Shown: one piece after another, positions 8,353-16,498 of the stretch
How positions within the stretch are numbered: the first letter of the stretch is position 1
Layout of the letters: every line of letters starts with the position of its first letter
NCBI GenBank assembly: GCA_964544595.1
Contig: CAZJBM010000012.1
Coordinates: 1 to 64,000, forward strand
DNA from: JAGBWK01 sp964544595
Lineage (GTDB): Bacteria; Bacteroidota; Bacteroidia; Bacteroidales; Muribaculaceae
Length of the DNA stretch: 64,000 nucleotides
Direction of reading: 5' to 3'
The notes under the pieces: model-generated
Databases searched by the model: none
Seen by the model: the letters and a program-made list of their open reading frames with translations, nothing else
What the model was told of the DNA's origin: nothing
Program-made: the position numbers and the translations under genes

Positions 8353-10938
8353 TTAGTCTTTGATCTTCACGTTGACGGCCTGAAGCGACTCGGGAGCTGA
8401 CGAGTTGCCCACAAGCAGCTCATAGTTGCCGGGGATCACGCGCATTTGGCCTGCAGCCTCATCCCACACTTTGAAGGCTTCGCGGGGCATAGCGACCTCT
8501 ACAACGCGCTTCTCGCCGGGATTGAGCGTCACGCGCTCGTAGCCGCGGAGGGTCTTAAGCGGGCCCTCTGTGTCGTCGGGGCGACGTACATACACCTGCA
8601 CTACCTCGGTGCCTTCACGCTTGCCGGTGTTCTTAACCTCGACGGTCAGCTTGCCGTCTTTGTAGCGGGGCTTGCCGAACTTGAAGGTAGTGTAGCTCAA
8701 GCCGTAGCCGAAGGGGTAAAGGGGCTCATTGAGGAGGTAGCGGTAGGTGCGGCCCGTCATACGGTATTCATCGAAGGGTGGAAGCTGCGAATCGTCGGTG
8801 TAGAAGGTGACGGGGAGCTTGCCGCAGGGGTTGAAGTCGCCGAAAACGACGTCGGCAAGAGCGTTGCCACCCTGTTCGCCGGCATACCATGCCTGGATGA
8901 TAGCGTCGCAGAACTGAGCCTCCGGGGTAATGGCCACGGCGCTGCCTGAGCAATTGACAAAGACGATTTTCTTACCGGCGCGGTGAAGAGCGGCGAGAAT
9001 GTCGCGCTGCACCTGCGGAAGCTCAATCGAGGTGCGGTCGCCGTTGTCAAATCCGGGCTCTTTTACGCTCGCTTCCTCGCGCTCGAAATCAGGTGATATA
9101 CCACCCACGAAAATCACGGTCTCAACGTCTTTGGCGCGCTCTACCACCTCGTCGATCGATACGGGGCGGCGACGGATGATGTCGAAATTGAGAGCCGCGT
9201 CGCCCAAGAGCTGCATATAGTTGATCTCGATGTCGTAGCGCTTGCCTGCCTCAACCTTAAGGTCGCGGGTGCGGTAGTTCATCACGTCGGTTTTCCAGCG
9301 GTTGTGCACGGTGTCGCCGTTGATAATGATGCGGAAACCGTCGTCGTTGTTGAATTTTATAGTAAGGGTTTCGGTTTCGGGCGCCACAAACGAGCCTTTC
9401 ATTCGGGTGGTGAAATTGGTCAACTCCACGCCGGGGGCAAACACGGTGTTGCCGCCGTTATCAAGCACGATAGGCGAAGTGTAGACAGGGGTTGCCACCG
9501 GGTCGCCGGCCATATTGGTGTTGTTCCAATACTCGGCGGCCATACCCTTAGCGCCGTCGGCGGTGGTGAAGAGGTCGAAGATGCTCTCCTCCTCGGTGGG
9601 CGAGGTAATGCCGCACGACTTAGAGTAAGGGAGCGAGCGGCCGACGGCGTTGTTCAGGCCCTCAAGCATAGTGACGGTGTGGCCCGGCTGACCATAGTAA
9701 ATGCCCCAGAGCATTGTCGAGTCGGCCGCATTGGGGCCCATCACCATTATCTTGCCGGCATCGGCCTTAGAGAGGGGCAGAATACCGTTGTTTTTGAGAA
9801 GCACCATCTGCTCGCGGCCCATCTTGCGGGCTAATTCGCGGTGCTTGGGGCTGCTGACCACGCTCATGGGTATCTGAGTCCAGCTGACAAGCTCATCGGC
9901 GTCGAAGTCGCCCAGGCGGAAGCGCTCGGCCAGCAGACGGCGCACGCTGACGTCAATATCTTCCTCCGATATGTCGCCGCGCTTCACGGCCGCGGGGAGG
10001 CTCTTGTATATGGCGCCGCACTCAACGTCGGTGCCGGCGCGCACGCCGAGAGCCGAAGCGGCCTCAACGTCGGCCGAAACGCCATGGCCCGGCTTGTTGC
10101 CCGTCACCGGGAGGAAGTCGCGGATCGCGCCGCAGTCGCTGACCACAATGCCGTCAAAGCCCCATTCGTCGCGGAGAATCGACTGGAGCAAGCGGTCGCT
10201 GCCGCAACAGGGCATTCCCTCGAAGCGCTGATAGGCGCACATCACCTGACGCACCTTGCCATCCTTCACCAGCACCTCGAAGGCGGGCAGATAAGTCTCC
10301 CAAAGGTCGCGGGGGGGAAGATTGTCGATATCGAAGCTGTGGCGGGTCTTCTCGGGTCCGCTGTGCACGGCGTAATGCTTGGCGCAGGCGTCGAGCTTCA
10401 GATATTTCGAGTCGGGGTCGCCCTGCAGACCGCGCACTACCCTCAGGCCCATACGGCCATTCATGTAGGGGTCTTCGCCGTAAGTCTCCTGGCCGCGGCC
10501 CCAGCGGGGATCGCGAAACACGTTGATGTTGGGAGTCCAGAACGAGAGGCCCTGATACTTGCCCACTTCGCCGTTGGCGCGGGCATAGGTGTTCTTGGCG
10601 CGGCCCTCGTCGCTGACGGCGGTGAAAACCTCCTCGATGAGGTCGTCGTCGAACGACGACGCCATGCCTATACACTGCGGGAACACGGTCGACAGACCGT
10701 TGCGCCCGATGCCGTGGAGAGCCTCGCTCCACCATTCAAATTTAGGGATACCGAGGCGGGGTATGGCGGGGGAGCCGTTAGTCATGAGCTTCACTTTCTC
10801 CTCAAGGGTAAGGCGGCCGCATAGGTCGGCCGCGCGCTCCTCGGGGGTGAGCTCGGGGTTCTGATAGGGGTAGGGTTGGGAAAATGCTACCGCTGCGGCT
10901 GAGACAGCGAGAATCGCGGTGGTTAGTAATTTCTTCAT
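8353..10938 (-). CDS. GH3 family beta-glycosidase with PA14 insert
   Basis: An 861-residue secreted enzyme with a signal peptide (residues 1-20). The GH3 N-terminal barrel includes WWSEALHG and the nucleophile motif GIVVSDCGA, with Asp268 as predicted nucleophile. The C-terminal alpha/beta sandwich domain is interrupted by a PA14-type beta domain (about 455-590), and a fibronectin-III-like domain closes the protein (about 760-861). This architecture is common among beta-glucosidases and beta-xylosidases of gut Bacteroidetes. The linkage specificity cannot be decided by eye. It is last in the minus-strand pectin cluster, 42 bases after GH28, and probably trims side-chain oligosaccharides in the periplasm. 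Confidence 0.93.
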   Translation of the reverse strand: MKKLLTTAILAVSAAAVAFSQPYPYQNPELTPEERAADLCGRLTLEEKVKLMTNGSPAIPRLGIPKFEWWSEALHGIGRNGLSTVFPQCIGMASSFDDDLIEEVFTAVSDEGRAKNTYARANGEVGKYQGLSFWTPNINVFRDPRWGRGQETYGEDPYMNGRMGLRVVRGLQGDPDSKYLKLDACAKHYAVHSGPEKTRHSFDIDNLPPRDLWETYLPAFEVLVKDGKVRQVMCAYQRFEGMPCCGSDRLLQSILRDEWGFDGIVVSDCGAIRDFLPVTGNKPGHGVSADVEAASALGVRAGTDVECGAIYKSLPAAVKRGDISEEDIDVSVRRLLAERFRLGDFDADELVSWTQIPMSVVSSPKHRELARKMGREQMVLLKNNGILPLSKADAGKIMVMGPNAADSTMLWGIYYGQPGHTVTMLEGLNNAVGRSLPYSKSCGITSPTEEESIFDLFTTADGAKGMAAEYWNNTNMAGDPVATPVYTSPIVLDNGGNTVFAPGVELTNFTTRMKGSFVAPETETLTIKFNNDDGFRIIINGDTVHNRWKTDVMNYRTRDLKVEAGKRYDIEINYMQLLGDAALNFDIIRRRPVSIDEVVERAKDVETVIFVGGISPDFEREEASVKEPGFDNGDRTSIELPQVQRDILAALHRAGKKIVFVNCSGSAVAITPEAQFCDAIIQAWYAGEQGGNALADVVFGDFNPCGKLPVTFYTDDSQLPPFDEYRMTGRTYRYLLNEPLYPFGYGLSYTTFKFGKPRYKDGKLTVEVKNTGKREGTEVVQVYVRRPDDTEGPLKTLRGYERVTLNPGEKRVVEVAMPREAFKVWDEAAGQMRVIPGNYELLVGNSSAPESLQAVNVKIKD

Positions 10939-10980
10939 TTTATGGTATTATGGTGATTAATCATTTGAGGGGAGAGGCGG

Positions 10981-12393
10981 TCATCTGATCGAGCCTGCCT
11001 TCACGAAGTTGACGCCGCTGATGTTAACGCGCGCCGTCGAGGCGTCGATTTTGTCGGGAGCCTGGGTGTAGACGATCGTCGAGTTGGTCACATCTATGTC
11101 GTAGACGCAGTTAAGCCCCTCGATGCCTGAGGCTGAAATGCCTACGGCGGCTATCTCGCAGACAATGCCTGAGATATGTATGTCGCAAAATTCGGGCACG
11201 AATTTCACGTCTTCGGCAATCAGTCCGGCCGAAGCTTTCGACCCCGCGGGGCGGTCGGCGTAGGCACACTCGAAATGAATCGCCGCATCCTTGATGTCGG
11301 CCATGCTGATCGACGAGATGTAGATATCCTCGCATTTGCCGCCGCGACCGATCGCGCTCTTGAAGCGAAGCCCTATATCGGTGCCTGAGAAGGTGCAGTC
11401 GCGCACCACTATGCGCTTCATGCCGCAGATGCTCTCCGAGCCGATCACGAAGCCGCCGTGGGCGTGAAACACGGTATTATCCTGTATCAGAATATCCTCG
11501 CAGCCGTTGATGCCGCTCTCCTTGGCGTTGCCGCTCTTCATGCAGAGGCCGTCGTCGCCGCAGTCGACCGTGCAGTTGACTATAAGCACGCGGTGGCAGT
11601 CGGAGATGTCGATAGCGTCGCCGTTCTGCGCGTTCCATGGGCAGCGCACCGTGATACCGTCGAGTATCACGTTCTCTGAATTGAACGGATGGACATGAAA
11701 TTTGGGCGAATTCTGTATCGTCACTCCCTGCAGCAATATGTTCTTGCAGTGAAACACGCGGAAGAGGTCGTTGCGCATCTTCTCCTGCTTCTCAGGGGTC
11801 TCGGCCACGTTTTTATATCCGTAGGCCGAATCCCAGGGATACCAGAGATGATCGTTGTCGCGCATGACTCCGCCGAGCTTCTTCACTTGCAGCAGCTCCC
11901 ATTTGGCGAATTTATCGACCTTCACCGGGCGCCATTGGGCGCCGTTGCCGTCGATGACGCCGCGGCCGGTGATGCCGATGTTGGCGCATCGGGTGGCCGT
12001 GATGCAGGGTTTCACCCTCTTAGCCTTCGGGTCGGGGTCGAGATAAAGCTCTTTGTCGGGCGAGAAATAGAGGATGGCGTTGCGGTCGAGATTTAGCCGA
12101 ATGTTGCTGCGCAGCTCGATAGGCCCGGTCAGCCATACGCCGGGGGTGAAATTCACCGTGCCCCCCCCTTTGGCCGCGAGATCGTCGATAGCCTTCTGGA
12201 TAGCCTCGGTGCAGAGCGTCGCGCCGTCGGGCTTCGCGCCGTAAGCCGCCACATCGACCTCGGCGGCAGGGAAAACCACCTCGCTCACCGCCGCGAGCTC
12301 TACGGGCATATTAGAGTAATAGCGGGAATAATCGGCCGCTTCAGCCGCGAAAATGGCGATACCGGTCATTATCGCCGCGAAAAATTTCTTCAT
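10981..12393 (-). CDS. GH28 polygalacturonase
   Basis: A 470-residue secreted right-handed beta-helix enzyme with a signal peptide (about residues 1-19). All four GH28 active-site motifs are visible: NGDAIDIS, CGDDGLCMKSG with the paired Asp residues, HAHGGFVIGSE and RFKS. Members hydrolyse alpha-1,4-galacturonic acid linkages in pectin, either internally or from the end of chains. The GH3 gene follows after 42 bases, so the two are likely one transcript. A strong terminator-like hairpin with eight T residues sits only about 9 bases before the start codon, which is unusual and may control expression. Confidence 0.93.
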   Translation of the reverse strand: MKKFFAAIMTGIAIFAAEAADYSRYYSNMPVELAAVSEVVFPAAEVDVAAYGAKPDGATLCTEAIQKAIDDLAAKGGGTVNFTPGVWLTGPIELRSNIRLNLDRNAILYFSPDKELYLDPDPKAKRVKPCITATRCANIGITGRGVIDGNGAQWRPVKVDKFAKWELLQVKKLGGVMRDNDHLWYPWDSAYGYKNVAETPEKQEKMRNDLFRVFHCKNILLQGVTIQNSPKFHVHPFNSENVILDGITVRCPWNAQNGDAIDISDCHRVLIVNCTVDCGDDGLCMKSGNAKESGINGCEDILIQDNTVFHAHGGFVIGSESICGMKRIVVRDCTFSGTDIGLRFKSAIGRGGKCEDIYISSISMADIKDAAIHFECAYADRPAGSKASAGLIAEDVKFVPEFCDIHISGIVCEIAAVGISASGIEGLNCVYDIDVTNSTIVYTQAPDKIDASTARVNISGVNFVKAGSIR

Positions 12394-12401
12394 GTCGCTT
12401 G

Positions 12402-12453
12402 AAAAAAAATTTTCGACGCCCTCAGTTATGACATATAACGAAAGCGTCGAAAA
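12402..12453 (-). terminator. Hairpin plus T8 tract between pectate lyase and GH28 genes
   Basis: A 10-base perfect stem (GCGTCGAAAA at 12444-12453 with TTTTCGACGC at 12410-12419, loop 24 bases) is followed on the minus strand by eight T residues (12402-12409). It begins 12 bases after the pectate lyase stop and ends about 9 bases before the GH28 ATG. It has the form of an intrinsic terminator or attenuator. Confidence 0.65.
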
Positions 12454-12464
12454 TAACTCAATTC

Positions 12465-14570
12465 TTAAAATATGATTTTCTTGCTCACGGAGCCCTGACG
12501 CTGTATGTACATCTGGCCGGGCTGAGGATTAGCCACGCGGATGCCCTGAAGGTTGAAATACTCGGGAAGAGCGTTGAGGTCGGCCGGGTCGAGTACTATC
12601 TCCTGAACCGCGCCAAGAGAGCCGGTAGTGGCGTAGAGGGTCATTTTCACCCAAGGGTTGTTGCCTTTCCATGTCATTGTGAGCACATTGGAGGGATAAG
12701 GCTCGGGGAGATCCACGGTGAAGACTACCGGATTAGTCTGCGTAGAGTTCTTAGGGAAAAAATATACGCCTTCGTTGTAAGTGTGTCCGGCAAGCTCCAC
12801 GAGCGAAGCGTCGGTGTAGGTAGCGGTAGTGTAGCGGGGGAAGCCTTCAATCTTCACCTTCTTGACGTAAACGCCAATGGGCAGCGAGATCGAGTGTTGC
12901 ATATCGCGGCCAAAGCCCCAATAGTCGCCGCGGGTGTTGTAGCTGCCGTTCTCGGTGTTCGACACGCGGATACCGTCGCCGAAGCTCCATGAGTTGGCCT
13001 CTTTGGTAGTGCCGTCGAGCACATACTCTTCTTTGTATTCAAGGCGCTCGAAATCACCCTCGATTTCGCCTCCGGCATTCTGGGCGGCGGTGATTTCCTC
13101 TACGAGCGAGTTGAGATAATGCTCAAGGTTGGTATATCCGTCGGCGCAGTATAGGCGGCCGTCCGACGCGTTGTTGGGATTGAGACCGTTGGCGATTTCC
13201 CATTCGTCGGGCATACCGTCCTTGTCGCTGTCGACGGGGGCGGTAGCGCTGTTGAGAGTGGGCCATGCGCTCCAGTCAGCCGCGGCGTTGGCGGGGCGGT
13301 TGTCGTCCTGAGTGTTGATCAGGCCCTTGCTGAGGCCCGAGCCGGTAGCGGTGGCCGCGCCGTTCTCGCAGTCGTAGATGAGCTGGTCGTCGATAGCGTC
13401 GCGATGGAGCGAGCAGCCTACATAGTCCATCACGCGGGCGTAAGCGTCCTGAGCGGTGTGGGTGGTGGTGGCGATGAAGCGTATGGGCTCTTCGATGCGT
13501 ATCGAGTCTTTGGTCTCCTGGCTCCAGGTGCCGTCGGTGGCTGAAGCCGACGTGTCGATTTGGTTGTACATGCCTTTGCCCCAGTTGTCGCTGTTGACGT
13601 CGGAGTACTTAGAGTTGTAGTTGCCTTCGACGAAATATTTTCCCCAGAGGTGAAGGGCGGGGGTGTAGGCGGGGTAAGTCTTGCAGTAAGAGGTGGTGCG
13701 GATGCCTACGCCGGTTATACGCCGGCCCTTGTCGCCGCCGGGAGTCGCGGGACCCGGCTTGTAGTAGTTGTTGACGATATTTACCTTCATGCCCTCGCCG
13801 CCGTAGCAGCCGTTGCCGCCGAAGTTGTAGATGACGTTATTGCGCATGTCCATGCGTTCGTCGAGCTGAGTGGTCGGACGCGGGCCGAGGCGCGGGGTGC
13901 GTGAGCCGTGGTGGATCATCAGGTTGTGGTGGAACGAAGCGCCCGAGCCGCCCCAGTTGCCGCCATAGCCGTGGGCGCCTTTGCTGTGGCCCGAGTTGAC
14001 GAGCGACTGCGCCGAGATGCACCATTGCACCGTAGTGTTCTTGTTGCCGAGCATCGAAAGACATTCGTCGATACTCCAGCTCACAGAGCAGTGGTCGAGG
14101 ATGATGTCGCTCTGGTCCATGCCGCCGAAGCCGTCCCAGCCGTCGGCGCCGTCTTTAAGCACGTACTTGTTGCCGAGGCGCACGCGCAGGTAGCGCACGA
14201 TGACGTTGTTGCCCCCCACCGAGAAGGGGTAGTCGGCGATGCAGATGCCGTCGCCGGGGGCTGTCTGCCCGGCGATGGTGGTGTTGTCGGGGATCGCCAG
14301 CTTGTTCTGAAGATGGATTGTGCCGCTGACGGTGAACACCACGGTGCGCGGACCTGGCTGCGAGAGCGCCCAGCGCAGGGTGCCGGCGCCGCCGTCGTCG
14401 CGGAGATTGGTCACTTGGTAGACGAAGCCTCCGCGCCCGCCGGTGGTGTAGCGGCCGAAGCCTTCAGCGCCGGGAAAAGCGGGAGTCTTTTCGGGCATGA
14501 GCTGGGCCGAGGCAGAGCCTGCCGCCAGCAGAGCCGCGATTGCGGTAGAATATATCGCTTTCATTTTCAT
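12465..14570 (-). CDS. PL1-type pectate lyase with C-terminal module and sorting-like tail
   Basis: A 701-residue secreted protein with signal peptide (to about residue 22). Residues 25-400 form a pectate-lyase beta-helix of the PL1 group: FPGAEGFGRYTTGGRGG, the DNTTIAGQTAPGDGI rung, DHCSVSWSIDE and the RTPRLGPR segment. A Ca-binding dockerin-like stretch (DSDKDGMPDEWE) lies near 450. A second beta domain spans about 500-660, and the last 35 residues (YFNLQGIRVANPQPGQ) resemble a type IX secretion tail. The enzyme should cleave polygalacturonate by beta-elimination at the cell surface. A shorter tandem paralogue lies upstream. Confidence 0.9.
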   Translation of the reverse strand: MKMKAIYSTAIAALLAAGSASAQLMPEKTPAFPGAEGFGRYTTGGRGGFVYQVTNLRDDGGAGTLRWALSQPGPRTVVFTVSGTIHLQNKLAIPDNTTIAGQTAPGDGICIADYPFSVGGNNVIVRYLRVRLGNKYVLKDGADGWDGFGGMDQSDIILDHCSVSWSIDECLSMLGNKNTTVQWCISAQSLVNSGHSKGAHGYGGNWGGSGASFHHNLMIHHGSRTPRLGPRPTTQLDERMDMRNNVIYNFGGNGCYGGEGMKVNIVNNYYKPGPATPGGDKGRRITGVGIRTTSYCKTYPAYTPALHLWGKYFVEGNYNSKYSDVNSDNWGKGMYNQIDTSASATDGTWSQETKDSIRIEEPIRFIATTTHTAQDAYARVMDYVGCSLHRDAIDDQLIYDCENGAATATGSGLSKGLINTQDDNRPANAAADWSAWPTLNSATAPVDSDKDGMPDEWEIANGLNPNNASDGRLYCADGYTNLEHYLNSLVEEITAAQNAGGEIEGDFERLEYKEEYVLDGTTKEANSWSFGDGIRVSNTENGSYNTRGDYWGFGRDMQHSISLPIGVYVKKVKIEGFPRYTTATYTDASLVELAGHTYNEGVYFFPKNSTQTNPVVFTVDLPEPYPSNVLTMTWKGNNPWVKMTLYATTGSLGAVQEIVLDPADLNALPEYFNLQGIRVANPQPGQMYIQRQGSVSKKIIF

Positions 14571-14622
14571 GGATTTGATTTTTTCTATTGCGTTGAAAAA
14601 TGAGAGAAAAATTGGAATGTTG

Positions 14623-14630
14623 CAAATATA
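14623..14630 (-). promoter_or_regulatory. -7 promoter element of the longer pectate lyase gene
   Basis: The minus strand reads TATATTTG, an exact consensus match, 53 bases upstream of the ATG. The paralogous gene has a similar element at an almost identical distance, so the promoter was duplicated with the gene. Confidence 0.6.
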
Positions 14631-14702
14631 GTGTGAAAAATTGACACTCAGGGGAGAAAAATTGGTGCTTTAGGCGGCTCTAAGCCCCGATTAAGGGGGC
14701 AC

Positions 14703-14729
14703 GAGACTCATTTCTGCAACTAAAGCGAC
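14703..14729 (-). promoter_or_regulatory. Conserved upstream element, copy 1
   Basis: Sequence containing GAGACTCA and GCAACTAAAGCGAC (plus-strand reading) is repeated upstream of the second pectate lyase at 16339-16368. It survives in an otherwise diverged spacer, so it may be a regulator-binding site. It lies immediately after the stop codon of the upstream paralogue. Confidence 0.45.
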
Positions 14730-14739
14730 TCTGATTATC

Positions 14740-16269
14740 TTATTCGATAAACTCATAATCACCTTCTATCTCGCCCCCAACATTCTGTGCGGCGGTGATT
14801 TTCTCAACGAGCGAGTTAAGATAGTGCTCGAGGTTGGTATATCCGTCGGCGCAGTATATACGACCATCTGAGGAGTTATTGGGGTTTAGACCGTTGGCGA
14901 TTTCCCAGTCGTCGGGCATACCGTCCTTGTCGCTGTCGACGGGAGCGGTCGCGCTGTTGAGGGTAGGCCATGCGCTCCAGTCCGACCCTGCGTCGGCGGG
15001 GCGGTTGTCGTCCTGTGTGTTAATCAGGCCTTTGCTTAGGCCCGTGCCGGTAGCGGTAGCCACGCCGTTTTCGCAGTCATATATGAGTTGGTCATCGAGC
15101 GCATCGCGGTGAAGCGAACAGCCAACATAATCCAACACGCGGGCATACGCGTCCTGAGCAGTGTGGGTTGTGGTGGCTATGAAACGGATAGGCTGTTCGA
15201 TGCGTATCGAGTCTTTAGTCTCCTGACTCCAGGTACCGTCGGTGGCCGACGTGTCGATTTGGTTATACATGCCTTTGCCCCAGTTGTCGCTGTTGACGTC
15301 GGAATACTTCGAGTTATAGTTGCCTTTGACGAAATATTTTCCCCAGAGGTGAAGAGCGGGAGTGTAGTGAGGGAAAGTCTTGCAGTAAGAGTCAGTACGG
15401 ATACCTACGCTTGCGATACGGCGACCTCGGTCGCCACCGGGAGTTGCGGGACCCGGTTTGTAGTAGTTGTTGACGATGTTGACCTTCATTCCTTCACCTC
15501 CGTAGCAGCCGTTTTCTCCGTAGTTGAACATGACGTTGTTACGCATATCCATGCGCTCGTCGAGCTGAGTGGTTCGGCGCGGGCCAAGGCGCGGGGTGCG
15601 CGAGCCATGGTGAATTATCAGGTTGTGGTGGAATGAGGCGCCCGAGCCGCCCCAGTTACCCCCGTAGCCATGGGCGCCCTTGGTATGCCCCGAATTTACG
15701 AGCGACTGTGCCGAGATGCACCATTGCACTGTCGTGTTCTTGTTGCCCAAAACAGAGAGACACTCATCGATACTCCAACTCACCGAGCAGTGGTCGATGA
15801 TAATATTTTTCCGGTCAATGACACCGAAACCGTCCCAACCGTCGGCGCCGTCCTTGAGCACATTTTTATTGCCGAGACGCACGCGAAGGTAACGAACTAT
15901 GACGTTGTTGCCGCGAATCGAGAAGGGGTAGTCGGCGATGCAGATGCCGTCGCCGGGTGCTGTCTGTCCGGCGATGGTCGTGTTGTCGGGAATCTTAAGC
16001 GCTTTTTCGAGATGAATTGTGCCGCTGACGGTGAACACCACGGTGCGGGGACCGGGCTGCGAGAGCGCCCAGCGGAGGGTTCCGGCACCCCCGTCATCGC
16101 GGAGATTGGTGACCTGGTAGACGAAGCCTCCGCGGCCGCCTGTGGTGTAACGGCCGAAGCCTTCTGCGCCGGGAAATGCGGGAGTCTTTTCGGGCATAAG
16201 CTGTGCTGAGGCTGCGCCTACTGCCAGCAAAGCCGCGATTGCGGTCAGATATATCGTTTTCATTTTCAT
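14740..16269 (-). CDS. PL1-type pectate lyase, short tandem paralogue
   Basis: A 509-residue secreted protein, nearly identical in its first 490 residues to the neighbouring lyase: same signal peptide, FPGAEGFGRYTTGGRGG, DHCSVSWSIDE and the DSDKDGMPDDWE stretch. It stops at GGEIEGDYEFIE, exactly where the other copy continues into its second beta domain and C-terminal tail. It thus lacks the sorting-like tail and may be periplasmic rather than surface-bound. The ATG at 16269 is chosen because it gives the same MKMK start as the paralogue; a frame open to 16305 adds only a basic stretch. This is a clear tandem duplication. Confidence 0.9.
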   Translation of the reverse strand: MKMKTIYLTAIAALLAVGAASAQLMPEKTPAFPGAEGFGRYTTGGRGGFVYQVTNLRDDGGAGTLRWALSQPGPRTVVFTVSGTIHLEKALKIPDNTTIAGQTAPGDGICIADYPFSIRGNNVIVRYLRVRLGNKNVLKDGADGWDGFGVIDRKNIIIDHCSVSWSIDECLSVLGNKNTTVQWCISAQSLVNSGHTKGAHGYGGNWGGSGASFHHNLIIHHGSRTPRLGPRRTTQLDERMDMRNNVMFNYGENGCYGGEGMKVNIVNNYYKPGPATPGGDRGRRIASVGIRTDSYCKTFPHYTPALHLWGKYFVKGNYNSKYSDVNSDNWGKGMYNQIDTSATDGTWSQETKDSIRIEQPIRFIATTTHTAQDAYARVLDYVGCSLHRDALDDQLIYDCENGVATATGTGLSKGLINTQDDNRPADAGSDWSAWPTLNSATAPVDSDKDGMPDDWEIANGLNPNNSSDGRIYCADGYTNLEHYLNSLVEKITAAQNVGGEIEGDYEFIE

Positions 16270-16318
16270 GGATATGATTTTTCTCTTGCGCTGAAAATGA
16301 GACAAAATTGGGGTATTG

Positions 16319-16326
16319 CAAATAAA
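16319..16326 (-). promoter_or_regulatory. -7-like element of the short pectate lyase gene
   Basis: The minus strand reads TTTATTTG, one mismatch from TAnnTTTG, 50 bases upstream of the start. It is positionally equivalent to the exact element of the paralogue. Confidence 0.4.
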
Positions 16327-16338
16327 GTATTAGAATTT

Positions 16339-16368
16339 GAGACTCAATTTGTCCGCAACTAAAGCGAC
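16339..16368 (-). promoter_or_regulatory. Conserved upstream element, copy 2
   Basis: Contains GAGACTCA and GCAACTAAAGCGAC, as in copy 1 at 14703-14729, separated by a few more bases. It is 70-100 bases upstream of the short pectate lyase start. Confidence 0.45.
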
Positions 16369-16389
16369 CATATCGAGACTGAGCGTTAT

Positions 16390-16437
16390 AATAAAAAATT
16401 AACGGCAAAGGAGCCGTTTTATTATGCTCCTTTGCCG
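16390..16437 (-). terminator. Intrinsic terminator of the carbohydrate-binding protein gene
   Basis: A perfect 12-base stem (CGGCAAAGGAGC at 16403-16414, GCTCCTTTGCCG at 16426-16437) with an 11-base loop is followed on the minus strand by a T-rich run. The upstream gene is therefore probably a separate transcript from the lyases. Confidence 0.8.
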
Positions 16438-16498
16438 CTATTTAGGGTTATCATGGACGGGGAGGGAGTCAACCCCCTCCCCGAATCCGGGCGATGGA

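Noticed and set aside
9841..10824. Long open frame antisense to the GH3 gene
   Set aside because: Alanine/glycine/valine-rich shadow translation without recognisable domains.
13908..14603. Long open frame antisense to the pectate lyase
   Set aside because: Shadow of the coding strand; a similar antisense frame appears in the paralogue, as expected from duplicated sequence.
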